In this document: positions 8,658 to 18,060 of the stretch, in pieces | Numbering within the stretch: position 1 is the stretch's first letter | Layout: each line of letters begins with the position of its first letter | DNA from: Chara braunii | Lineage: Eukaryota; Streptophyta; Charophyceae; Charales; Characeae | Length of the DNA: 21,919 bases | Reading direction: 5' to 3' | NCBI GenBank assembly: GCA_003427395.1 | Contig: BFEA01000003.1 | Span: 9,181,875-9,203,793 of the forward strand | Position numbers and translations under genes: made by a program | The notes under the pieces: generated by a model | Database searches by the model: none | Told to the model about the DNA's origin: nothing | Seen by the model: only the letters and a program-made list of their open reading frames with translations

Positions 8658-9299
8658 CCCTCTGTCGAAGTACCGGTTGCGCCTCCGCAGACCACCGTCT
8701 TCCCTCCTACCCCACCGCGACTACCGACGCGTCGAGTCATTCGCTCAGCCTGTTGCAGCGAGCAGCTTGCGACTCGCGAGGACATTGTGTCCTCTCTTCT
8801 GGACTTGAGCATGCTCCAGGCTCGTCAGGAGCGACTCACCCTCCATGTCGCTGCACTGCGTCACCTTCTCACCATCCTCTTTGACTCTGATCGCACCCTC
8901 CCTATCATTCCAGTACGACTGGGGACCTCCACGAGGGTGTACTCAGCGCTGTAGGATTCCGGTTCTCACGGCGACTTCATTCACCCACGTGTGGTGAAAG
9001 AAGCCCGCTTACCCACGACAGGGCCTCCTACTCCCATCTTCGTCACCCTAGGAGATGACAAGACCTAACGCTTCTTCGATTAGACGGTCACCGACCTCCC
9101 TTTCTTCCTCACCCTCGAGCCGACCGGTCATCCCCCGGTGTCCCGTCGCCACCGCTCCTCTGCACATTTCGATGTGATGAAGACGGGGTACGATTTCATT
9201 CTCGGTATTTTGTGGTCTCATTGGTTCCGCAGCACCGAGGCCGATTGGGCGACCAGCACTCTCGTTCTCAAAGCGAAGTGTGGACAGATGTATCGCGTA
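8658..9299 (+). pseudogene. Aspartic protease region of the inner element
   Basis: After a TAG at 8655-8657, a frame without an ATG runs to 8951. It has a helical stretch (SLLDLSMLQARQERLTLHVA) of unknown role. It then reaches LPIIPVRLGTSTRVYSAL, a stop at 8952-8954, and DSGSHGDFI, where D-S-G (8955-8963) is the catalytic triad of retropepsin-type proteases. Further stops lie at 9066-9068 and 9081-9083. The closing ILG motif is in YDFILGILW, where family members usually have ILGxDW. The protease cuts the gag-pol polyprotein. The frame is shared with the RT that follows and differs from that of the zinc knuckle, as expected for a gag-pol arrangement with a frame change, though decay could also explain it. 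Confidence 0.82.
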
Positions 9300-10426
9300 C
9301 CTTTCATAGGTACCACTGCGACATCACGCCCCGATCCTCCTCCCCCGGAGCCTTCCGTGCCCACACCATCTCCTACGATCAATGTCACCTCGCCTCGGCA
9401 GTTCGCTCACTTCATCCGACAGGACGACGTCACCTTCTTTATGGTGAATGTTACGGATCTCTTACACTATGATCCACCCTGTCCCAACGCCGAGCTCATC
9501 CCTCTGGAGCCAGATCCTCCTTCTATCTCCATGACTCTCATCTCTACTTCCCACCCTCCGCCGCCCGTCGAGTCCACCCTCCCGTCTCGCGTTGACGCTG
9601 ACGTTGAGGAACTCGCAAGATATAAGGCTGACCTAGAGTCCGCAGTTCGTGACCTCATTCGAGAGTACCATGACGTTTTCCCATCGTCGTTCTCATACGT
9701 TGGCATCCCACCGATGCGCGACGTCGAGCACTCCATCCAGCTTGTGCCTGACTATCGTGTTCACCACCAGGCACCCTACAGACTCTTGATCCCCGAGGCC
9801 ACCGAACTCAAGCGTCAGCTTGAGGAGCTCCTGAGACTGGGTTTCATTAAACCCAGCATTTCCCCGTGGGGTGCACCCATCCTCTTTGCTCGCAAAGCGG
9901 ATGGAACTCTTCGTCTTTGCATCGACTATCACGGCCTCAACCGCTACACGGTTAAGAACAACTACCCCATGCCTCGTTCCGACAAGTTGTTCGACCGCCT
10001 AGCAGGCAACCGCTTCCTTACGAAGATTGATCTTCGTAGCGGTTACCATCAGATCCGCTCGCTGCAGCGGACCAGCCGAAGACAGCGTTCCGATCGCACT
10101 TCGGTCACTACGAGTTTACAGTGATGATGTCATTCGGCCTCACCAAAGCACCCGCTACCTTCCAGAGGGCTATGAACGACATCTTCAGGGACATCCTGGA
10201 GCAGTACGTTCTCGTCTACCTCGACAATATCCTGGTCTACAGTCGTACCCTTGAGGAGCATCTCAGACACCTCTGCGACGTCCTTGACCGCTTGCGCAGA
10301 CATGGCTTCTACGCCAAGCTGAGCAAGTGCCGCTTTGCACAGCAGAAAGTGGGTTTCTTAGGATACTACGTGTCTAACCAGTTTCTCTACATGGACGATG
10401 CAAAGATCACTGCTATTGCAGAGTGA
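9300..10426 (+). pseudogene. Reverse transcriptase of the inner element
   Basis: A Pro-rich linker (about 9330-9590) leads to RT. Motifs in order are [52 protein letters not shown], and [15 protein letters not shown] with the first catalytic Asp. A 1-base loss near 10060 shifts the frame. Reading then continues as [20 protein letters not shown], the active-site box YLDN at 10217-10228 (family YxDD, Asn codon 10226-10228), and FGLGY-like text at VGFLGYYVSN. A TGA at 10424-10426 replaces the Trp of the W-P-x-P motif. RT copies element RNA into cDNA. The changed active site plus frameshift make this copy inactive. Confidence 0.92.
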
Positions 10427-11349
10427 CCCGTCCCCACATCCACCAAGCAGCTTTGCAGCTTCCTAGGCCTTACCAGCTACTATAGTAATTTCCTTCAGGG
10501 ATACACTAGGTATTCCTACGTCCTTACCTCTACCCTCCTCCGGAAGAACCCGCCATGGGTTTGGACACCCCTCTACGAGGACGCATTTCGCGCCCTCAAA
10601 AAGGCAGCGACATGTGCACCGGTTCTTCACCTACCCGATTTTGATAGCCCTTTTATCCTTACCACTGATGCGTCAGACTTCGGTGTAGGAGCAGTGCTTT
10701 CTCAGATTTTCCCCTCCTCTCCTGATTCCTCTCATCCTCGTATCCCTCGCTTCCCACCCCCTCCCCCTACCACTGCCTCCCGCCTGACGCCTACTCGTCC
10801 CGCTACTGACGAGCCTTCTATTGACTATTCCCCTATCATCGTCGAGGACGGCACTGTCGAGTCTCGCTCAAGCGATTGTCCGATAGCCTTCTACTCCCGT
10901 CAGTTCCTGCCCGCCGAGATAAACTACACCACTGATGAACATGAGGTTCTCGCAGTAGTTTATGTCGCTCGGCACTGGCGTCACTACCTGCACGGGGCAC
11001 CGTTCATGGTGCGCACGTACAACTCTGTTGTCCAGGCTTTTCTGACAAAGTCGAAGCTCACTCCTCGACAGGATCGCTGGTGGCGTGACCTGTCCGAGTT
11101 TAGTTTCACCACAGAGTACATCAAGGGTGAGACTAATCGGGTCGCAGATGCCTTATCCCGGCGTCCTGACCATGATCAGGAGCAGCTCCATCTCGCTGCC
11201 ATCTCGGTCACTACCGTTCACCACTCGGTGATCGACGAGTTTCGCACTCAGTACCGCCACTGCCCCGACTATCGCGACATCCATGCGACCCTTCGGAGTG
11301 GCAAGACCGTCCCGAACTACTCTCTCGGGGACAACGGTCTTGTGTACTA
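10427..11349 (+). pseudogene. RT connection and RNase H of the inner element, with a 58-residue insertion
   Basis: LCSFLGLTSYYSNF opens the connection. RNase H follows: TTDASDFGVGAVLSQ with the first acid, DEHEVLAVVYVARHWRHYL with the Glu, and VADALSRRPD with the last Asp intact. The third acid, normally in T-D-H/N, is Tyr (VRTYNS, codon 11018-11020). Between VLSQ and PIAFYSRQ, where relatives have only a few residues, there are about 58 extra residues (10706-10879), rich in Pro, Ser, Thr and Asp. The frame is open through this insert. It ends in a TAA at 11348-11350, before the integrase zinc finger. Confidence 0.9.
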
Positions 11350-12535
11350 ACACGATTTACATGGCACCAGAGAACCTCGTATTTGCGTTCCCTCCACCAG
11401 ACAGCTACGTGTCCGGGCAGTAGCAGAGTTCCATGACCAGGTAGCGCCGATCATATGGGCTTCCACAAGACGACTCGTGTGAGCCGCCTATACGTCTGGC
11501 CGAAGCGCAAGGACTTTGTGAAGGACTACGTCGCAGAGTGTCCCACCCGTCAGGAGGTAAACAGTGCGAACCACTTGCCTTATGGTTTGCTTCAGCCTCT
11601 TCCTATCCCTGAGGGTCGTTGGCAGTCCATCTCGATGGACTTTATCAGTCTTTTTCGTCCTCCGACCCCCCGCGGTCATGATGCTATCCTGGTCGCCGTC
11701 GACCGCTTCACGAATCGTGCACGCTTTGTTCCGTGCCACTATGCCATCAGTGCACGTGAGGTCACCAACATCGTGTTTGACCGAGTCGTGCGTGACCACG
11801 ATTTACCTCTGAGCATCATATCTGACCGGGACCCGCACTTTACCAACCGATTCTGGCAACGGCTCCACGAGGTATACGGCACTCATCTCCGCTTCTCCTC
11901 GTCTTACCATCCCAGACTGATGGTCAGACCGATATCACGAAAATGACTCTCGGAGATATTCTACGAAAGATTATTTGTGACGACCAGCAGTGGGATCTCC
12001 ATCTTGCCCACGCGGAGATAGTCTACAACCACGTCGTCTCACCAGCCACGGGGATGTCGCCTTACTATTGCGACCTCGGCTATCACCCTCATGTTCCCGC
12101 GGACTTCCTCCGACCGTCACAGATGCACCCCGACACGAGTTGTCCCGCACTGGATGATTGGGTTGCACACATGACGTCGATCATGAAGACCGCACATGAG
12201 CACATAGCCGCTTCCCAGACTCGCATGGTTGCACGTGCGAACCAATAGGATGGATCATTCATTCAAAGTCGGTGATGATGTGCTTATCGACGCCCGACAC
12301 TTACAGCTCGAAGAGGACACACTGCACAAATTTCGGTGTCGCTTCTTTGGCCCATGCCGCATCCTTCAGGTCGTCGGTTCTGATACAACATCTAGCCCAG
12401 TCAGCTTCCGTGTGAAGTTGTCCGACTACCTACGCTAGGCTCGTGTGCACGATGTCTACCACGTCTCGTTACCGTGTCCTTACAGCAGACCGTCTAAGCG
12501 TTTCGCTGGACGACCATACAAGCACCCTCCACCCA
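11350..12535 (+). pseudogene. Integrase of the inner element
   Basis: The HHCC finger begins around VAEFHDQVA. A 1-base shift near 11445 moves reading to MGFHKTTRVSRLYVWPKR. The finger ends in CPTR, so the second Cys of CxxC is Arg (11548-11550). Core motifs are SMDFISL (first Asp), SIISDRDPHFTN (second Asp), and, after a 1-base loss near 11912, GQTDITK, where relatives have GQTE, so the catalytic Glu is Asp. Later parts are RKIICDDQQWDLHLAHAEI..., a TAG at 12246-12248 with a frame change, a KFRCRFFGPCRILQVVG segment equivalent to the GPY/F module, a TAG at 12436-12438, and VHDVYHVSLP. Integrase joins the cDNA to the chromosome; this copy has several inactivating lesions. Confidence 0.92.
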
Positions 12536-12894
12536 TCATGGTGGACGACCACGAGGAGTTCCTCGTTTTAGACATCATTGGTCGCTGAGTCACCGATGAC
12601 AACCCTCCCCACGTCGAGTATCTCGTACGTTGGAAGGGTTACCCTGATGAGGAGGCTACCTCGGAGCCCCTCGAGCACTTGCAGCACCCTCGCATGTTGG
12701 TGTGTGCCTATGACCGTGCTCGTCGTGCTAGGTCGATTGCCCCCCCTCATCCCATTGACCCTCCTCCTTCTCCCTTAGTTGAGGAGACCGTTGAAGTCGA
12801 GCCTGCCCCATCTGAGGCAAACCTTCAGCAGCAGCCGGATGCTTCTGAGCATCCACAACGCACTCATCGTCGTCCTGCTCGATACGACGACTGA
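12536..12894 (+). pseudogene. Chromodomain and acidic/proline tail at the end of inner pol
   Basis: After integrase comes DHEEFLVLDIIG, a TGA at 12586-12588, and VEYLVRWKGYPDEEATSEPL followed by EHLQHPRMLVCAYD. This is a textbook chromodomain, which reads histone marks or heterochromatin and is the defining module of chromoviruses. The Trp of the usual ATWEP motif is Ser here (12661-12663), which should weaken the peptide-binding cage. A tail rich in Pro, Glu and Arg follows, ending in a TGA at 12892-12894. Confidence 0.9.
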
Positions 12895-14000
12895 CTCTGA
12901 CTTCCCTTCCCATGTTTGTGACTTCTCAGTACTCCATCCACTCCAGTTTTGCCACTTCAACTCGTCGACGTTGCGGCTGTTCCTCGACGGCATTCTGGAC
13001 TTCTCATCATGGACGTCATGGGCAGCTTCATGGACTTCGTTACGATCAGCTCTGCCTACTTCAGATGTCGTCGTTCTCTTACCACCTTACCCTGTACAGT
13101 ACCCTGGTTGTGTCGCATAATGGACTTCTTTCGCCGGGTTCCTCTGAGTTGGGCTCTCCCTTGGTATACACATAGGCATCGAGACCGTAGCGTTGCCCTG
13201 GCTTCCCAGCTTAGGGATCTAGCTCTGACTTCCCTCACCTTAGGAGTCATTTGCATGATTCCCTTACCCATCACTTTTCTACCCTCTGTCGGCCCTCACA
13301 CCCTAGTTAGGTAGCCTTGCATGCTTCATCTGGGTGCGCCCAGTATACCAGGCTCCCTTGTTACCCTGCATGATCGACCCTCCATAGCGGTCACCCCTTT
13401 AGTCGAGCATTACCCGCCCTGATGGTCTATCTGTTAGGGTCATTGGTTCTATTCGCTCCCAGTTCCCTACCCTCATTGTGCCTGATGACATGTGTCTCCC
13501 TGTTATTTTGTGTGGATTCCCCTAGGAGTTATCGACCCCTAGGCTGCATTCGCCACCCTCAGAGACCATCCCACCCTTTGGTTCGCGACACACTTCTCCT
13601 GTGACATATGGTTGTCTTATTGTTGCTTGTTGCTCTTAGACTGAGGCTACTGCCTCTGACATTCTAGGATTTAGTTGTTCTGCTTTTGTTGTTCTTAGGA
13701 CTTATACACTAGTCAGTTGTTTCCAGACTGAGGCTACCACCTCCAACATCCTAGGGTTTAGTTGTCATTACTTTCTGCTTTCCTAGGATATGTATGCTAA
13801 TTAGTTGCTTCTGCTTTTACTTAGGCTGTTAGTTGTGACATTGTTGTTTTTGTGATATTTTCTATTCTAGGTTGCATCGCATGGACTCAGCATGGAGCTT
13901 GCTCTGCATTCTAGACTACTTAGGTTTTCTTTTCTTTGCTAGAGTTCCGCTTCTTGGCGGAAGTGTGCTTGTATCTCGGCTACGAATCCCCCTCGGCGGC
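12895..14000 (+). other. 3' region of the inner element, no gene seen
   Basis: Open frames exist on both strands but carry no known domain. The region is T-rich with recurring TTAGGTT/CTAGG-type words. Two degenerate copies of a block of about 41 bases, AGACTGAGGCTAC..., lie 86 bases apart at 13639-13679 and 13725-13765. This is treated as untranslated 3' sequence. Confidence 0.6.
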
Positions 14001-14006
14001 GGCCAT

Positions 14007-14479
14007 CCGTGGACAAGTCCGCGGCCGCGATCCCGCGGACGTGTCCGCGGTCCGCGGCCATGAAAAAAAAAAAAAAAAAAATCCAAAACTTCTGGAAAAA
14101 AAAAAATGTTATGCAGAAACATATATTGAACAACGTTTGCCTTGTGGTTGTATCCAAAAATGTTATTGAATTTAAAATTAAAAATCACATATGTTTCATG
14201 TTTTTTTTTTGGAAAAAAAAAACAAACAGCTTTTGCCTTAGGAAAATTAGTTTTTGAATTTTTAAAATCCGAAGACAAAGTCAAAAAATAAAATAAAACA
14301 TTGCGCAATTTAGATCTCGAAAAGATCTACAACCCCATAGTTTTTTTTTTTTTTTTTGATAAAGTTTGAAGGTCATAAAAAATTCATGAAAGTCGCGGTC
14401 GCACCCAACCGCGGCCGGAGCCGCGACGGCCGTGATCGCGTCCGCCCTCCGAGCTTGACCCCGCGGACGCGTCCGCGGG
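14007..14479. repeat. CCGCGGAC palindromes bracketing an A/T-rich island
   Basis: Three related palindromes, consensus CCGCGGACNNGTCCGCGG, occur at 14007-14024 (one change), 14033-14050 and 14461-14478. The last extends to a perfect 20-bp palindrome at 14460-14479. Between them, 14063-14390 is A/T-rich with poly-A and poly-T runs. The layout could be a small inserted element with palindromic ends, but I found no target duplication. Confidence 0.7.
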
Positions 14480-14521
14480 TGTTTCATAGTATCTCGGCGA
14501 TCCATCACAGGTCGAGGATCG

Positions 14522-14830
14522 TGTAGCGGACCTCTGGTTGGCCTGTGAGACCAGCCCCTTGGCCTATTCTCACAGGCCTGTGTTGTATTCGGGGTAATCC
14601 AGTACAGGTCGGTACCTTTGTTGGTACCAGCCAGTCCAGTATTTTCCCGTCAGTCCGCTGGGGTATACCCCAATTGTTGTCTGTTTTCCGATTCATTCTA
14701 TATTCGCACATCTTGGAATACGTACGTTGGAGCCTTGCGTGGGAGTTGCGCTGTGCCATCTCGCTCCCCCTTCATCCTCCATCTCCATCTCTGTCCCAGG
14801 CGGAGCACCACACCTAGTGGGTCCGCCACA
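14522..14830 (+). repeat. Inner element right (3') LTR
   Basis: This 309-bp direct repeat of 3942-4250 is followed at once by the CCAAT duplication. The palindrome core TGGGGTATACCCCA is kept at 14659-14672. A perfect 11-bp inverted repeat (GGCCTGTGAGA with its complement) lies near its start. Confidence 0.95.
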
Positions 14831-14835
14831 CCAAT
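14831..14835. other. Target site duplication of the inner element (right copy)
   Basis: CCAAT is identical to 3937-3941. The outer RT gene resumes here on the minus strand. Confidence 0.95.
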
Positions 14836-15323
14836 TCGATCTGATGGTAGCCAGACTTCAGATCAATCTTGGTAAAATACTTGCAACCTTGTACTTGATC
14901 AAGCAAATTATCAATTCGCGATAATGGCGCAACATTCTTAATCGTTATATCATTTCAACTTCTATGGTCTATACACATGCGGACCCTGCCATTTTTTTTC
15001 GGCACAAACAATACTGGCGCACCATAGGGCGAGGAACTAGGCCTAATCCTACCCTTTGCCAGCAACTCATCCAATTGTGTTTGCAATTCATTCAACTCTT
15101 TGGGTGACATTCTGTAGATTGGTCTCTTTGGAATTTTGCTACAGGGTACAATCTCTATCATGTGCTTAACGGGTCGATCCACCACTCCACTTGAGAACTA
15201 TCACATCTGCAAATTCTTTTAATAATTTTTCAATTTATGGGGGGTTGGATTCCTCCTTAGGCTCTTCTTCTTTTATTGGGTGCATATATGCCACAAAAAC
15301 TTGATCAATCAAACTATTTTTTC
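14836..15323 (-). pseudogene. Reverse transcriptase, N-terminal part, and protease-RT linker of the outer element
   Basis: Read leftward, a linker (about 15320-15190) in a shifted frame has VAYMHPIKEEEPKEE and ends near a frameshift before SGVVDRPVKHMIEIVP. RT motifs follow: ELNELQTQLDELLAKGRIRP, SSSPYGAPVLFVPKKNG, and RVRMCIDHRS. An in-frame TGA at 14955-14957 comes next. Then come NDITIKNVAPL and YFTKIDLKSGYHQI, which holds the first catalytic Asp. Reading ends at the inner element's insertion site and continues at 3936. The junction is seamless once one CCAAT copy is discounted. Confidence 0.92.
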
Positions 15324-15960
15324 TCACATGGCGGATGATGTTGGGGCACTCATGCAATAATGAGCTAAGTTGCTTTCTATGTCAGACTCATGATACAGAT
15401 AACATTTCTTCTTTCCACCCTGGGGACTAGGACGATAGCACGCATGCTCTCCCAATTTTACGTCTGCATCTGCAGTTTCTCCCCAATCAGTTCCTAGGAT
15501 AATGTCAAAAGGAAGACTATCCTCCACCAAGAGAGTCAGAGAGTGGAAAACACGTTCCACGTTCCTCTCTGCTTCTAGCCTGAAGTATGTCTCAACCCTT
15601 TCAACATATTTATCAACAATCATTTTTCTATTATCAACTAACTTACTAACTATGGGTTCATCTAACCTTTGTACTTTAAGCCCAAGACGCAGCTTTTGCA
15701 AACCTTTCTTACTGATAAAGTTGTAGGTTGATCCATTATCAATCAAAGCACATACCTTAACTTTATTTATTTTTATATTTGCTATAAGCAATTGCCCTTT
15801 TTTTTTTTCATTTCGGTAAAGGCTTGGCGACAAGTGGTCAGATCATCACCCATGCCAGTGAGGGAGTCACCTAGAGAGGTACTAACACAAATCACCTCTG
15901 GGCAGCTAACTAGGTGGAAACCGATTGTCTTCTCAGTCTCTGCGAATGGAGCCTTCATAT
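15324..15960 (-). pseudogene. Aspartic protease of the outer element
   Basis: The segment from about 15960 to 15810 (KAPFAETEKTIGFHLVS, then TCRQAFTEMKKKKG) joins the main frame through a shift at a poly-T run (about 15796-15809). The protease core follows: KVCALIDNGSTYNFIS at the active site, then SLPFDIILGTDWG at the closing ILG motif. The catalytic triad is normally D-S/T-G; here it is D-N-G (15732-15740, Asn codon 15735-15737). The nucleophilic Asp remains. The Ser-to-Asn change is unusual and probably damaging. The protease would process gag-pol. Confidence 0.88.
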
Positions 15961-16014
15961 GGGAGGATGTCAGTCTACTTGCATTTGAAGCTCATGTAAG
16001 GGCAACTGTGACCC

Positions 16015-16367
16015 CTACTGGCTGTTCCCTTTTGGGTATCTGTAGTATGGGCAAAAAGAAACGATGTCGTCGGGGTCACCACACTTCAAACATTGTCCCG
16101 CAGTCTTTCTTTCTTGCCAATTTTTTTCATTTATCCCCATCTGTTCCCACGGTTTGCCTAACGGAAGACCAGGATGGGTTGGATATGGCCGCGCCCAATT
16201 TCCTCTACCTCTACCCCATATGGAGTTGAGACCTCGTCCACCTTGCGATGGACCATTTCCCGTACCTCCCACATAGTAGCTACCTTCGTTACCACCCCTC
16301 TGGGCGGTGGGTCCTCATCCTCCACCACGACCGCAGCCTCCTCTACCTCTTCCAAGCCTCTTCCTCC
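16015..16367 (-). pseudogene. Nucleocapsid region (Gly/Arg-rich plus zinc knuckle) of the outer element
   Basis: A GR-rich stretch (GRGRGGCGRGGG, then SIWGRGRGNWARPY) is typical of RNA-binding nucleocapsid. The zinc knuckle reads CLKCGDPDDIVSFC, spacing C-x2-C-x4-x-x4-C, but the position that should be His is Asp. A single C-to-G change from CAC to GAC would explain it. The frame differs from that of the gag core upstream, so at least one frameshift lies near 16370-16280. Confidence 0.82.
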
Positions 16368-17339
16368 TCATTGCCCTCCCCCGGGAGCTACAACGACCGC
16401 ATAGTCCCCTCCCTGGGCTAAGTGACCGTTGTTGTCCTCGTCTAGTCCATAATCTATTTGGTCATAAGACAACGATTCTACACCTCCTCTTCCTTCTTCG
16501 AAGGTGACTAGTAAGTTATCTTTCCCTGTTATGTTACCGGAAATGGTACGATCCCTCGACTTCTTACCTGCCTGCAGGTCTTTCCAGTAGTGGTCGTAAT
16601 TAACTTCCTGTAAGAAGGCAACATGATCTACTGCAATCTTGCTGAATTTCTCATATGTCATCCCGTCCTCTTTGGTACGGGGGTATAACTGAGTACGAAG
16701 CGGGTCTGGGAGTGCTCTAGCGAAGTTGTTCAAGATTTGGGCTGGGGTTAGTCCATGGTCAGGGCATTGCAATAGCTCATCCATAGTGGCTTTGAGTGTT
16801 GATGCACTCTTCCACTTGCGATAACCTATATTTAGGATGAGGGACTCGGTCCTTCGAGCCAGATTCTTATCCTCAAATCTTTCCCTCAAAGCCTTAAAGA
16901 AATCTTTTATGCGAGTTTGTTGCAAAAATAGCACCATTGACTGACATCCAACTTCTTTCTGTAAGGAGATGGCAAAGCTCATTGCATCCCCTGCCAGACA
17001 CGAACTCGCCATCAACACTCTATCTCAGTATGGTATCTTTTGCACATACAAATAGGTGTCCATCGCTGCCTCCCAATGAAAGATACTCTCCTCCTTTTTA
17101 CCTGTATAGGTCCACGACAGTTTCACCTTCATTTTCTGTCGGGTATCCTCCGCCTCGCTGTCCCCTTCTTTCTTAGGACCCTTCTTCTTATCTCCATCGT
17201 CTCCTCCATCTCCCCCATCTCCACCACCGCCACCTAATATTTTCTTAACTACGGCGGGGTCTGTTACTCTTTTGCTTATCTGAGTGTCTGACTGATCCAC
17301 ATAGAGTTTCATGTGATGGTCTACTTCCTGTGCAGATCG
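16368..17339 (-). pseudogene. gag capsid domain of the outer element
   Basis: A single frame runs leftward from about 17339 to 16368 with a TGA at 17025-17027. The first part (17312-17150) has a Gly/Asp-rich and Lys-rich linker. The capsid domain follows: KLSWTYTGKKEESIFHWEAAM, then FFKALRERFEDKNLARRTES, then ILNNFARALPDPLRTQLYP, and DHVAFLQEVNYDHYW. This is the pattern of a retrotransposon gag domain. Capsid assembles the virus-like particle in the cytoplasm. The acidic C-terminal end passes by frameshift into the nucleocapsid region. Confidence 0.88.
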
Positions 17340-18060
17340 CTACATGAAGTTATTCCACACAAGTGCAAATTCAAACTGATGGCCTTCTAACTTTTGCACA
17401 GCCCTAGTTAACGCAACAAGTTGTTTGTTGGTATGGAGGAGGGTGACAGTGAGAAGGGAGAGTCGTTTATCCGCAGCTGCTTGTTGTTCCTTTTGCTCTT
17501 GCAGTTGTTTCTGCAGTCTCTCCCCTTCTTCCTTCATTATTTTCTTCTCTTCAAATTCTTGCCTCTTGGCTGCCACCATTTTATTACTTAATTCTGCTTT
17601 TTTTTTCTTCCAACAGAATTTCATTTTCTGCAGGATCTTCTGTTGCAGCAAACTTTGCAACGAAAGCATTATTTTCCTCCTCAGACTCAACAAGCATTTT
17701 GGTTCTATATCCAATCTCCTCCAGCCAGTTCATAGCTTCGAGCTGCACTGTGATTTCACCAGCTCAGCTGCTTTCTCCTCTCTCAGATCGGTGTCGTTCT
17801 AGATGCTCGCCATCTTCTTCTTCTTCTTCTTCTTCTTCTTCTTCTTCTTCAACCTTCATCTCTTCCTGTAGCTGTTTCTTTTTTTCTTTCATTTCTTTTT
17901 CCAATTTTTCCCTTTCGACCTGTATTTTCTTCTTAACCTCCTCCTCTTTATTTTTCCTTTTCTCTTCCTTTTCTTTCTTCTTCTCGGCCAGGCGATGTTG
18001 TACCTCAGCCTGCTCAGAAGCAGAGGGTCCGGGCTTCACTGTTCCAGACCGCATCATCAT
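17340..18060 (-). pseudogene. gag N-terminal coiled-coil region of the outer element
   Basis: Likely start codons are the three consecutive ATGs at 18052-18060 (MMMRSGTVKPGPS). The protein is then almost wholly Lys/Glu/Gln-rich with heptad-like patterning, a long coiled coil. It includes a run of about 13 glutamates encoded by the (CTT)n microsatellite at 17813-17850. The frame shifts near 17764 and again at a poly-T run near 17600-17609, then continues as KMVAAKRQEFEEKK and QEQKEQQAAADKRLSLL. A TAG at 17340-17342 separates it from the capsid part in the same frame. Open sequence upstream to 18204 has a hydrophobic patch but probably lies in the leader. Confidence 0.75.
17813..17850. repeat. 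(CTT)n microsatellite within gag
   Basis: This is a pure trinucleotide run that encodes poly-glutamate on the minus strand. Its length can change without shifting the frame. Confidence 0.95.

Larger units (their letters stand above)
3942..14830 (+). mobile_element. Inner Ty3/gypsy chromovirus-like LTR retrotransposon, defective, nested in the outer RT gene
   Basis: Two 309-bp direct repeats (3942-4250 and 14522-14830) start TGTAGCGGACC and end CCACA, with a perfect CCAAT target duplication on both sides. A primer-binding site follows the left LTR. Coding order on the plus strand is gag, protease, RT, RNase H, integrase, chromodomain. The element is long (10.9 kb) because of a 2.2-kb leader and a 1.6-kb 3' region, both full of simple and complex repeats. 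The leader contains a sequencing adapter and two Ns, so its length is uncertain. Stops, frameshifts and an inverted gag block show a dead copy. No clear polypurine tract precedes the right LTR. Confidence 0.95.

Noticed and set aside
13916-14308. Frames across the A/T island
   Set aside because: Poly-Phe/Lys translations of homopolymers with no support.
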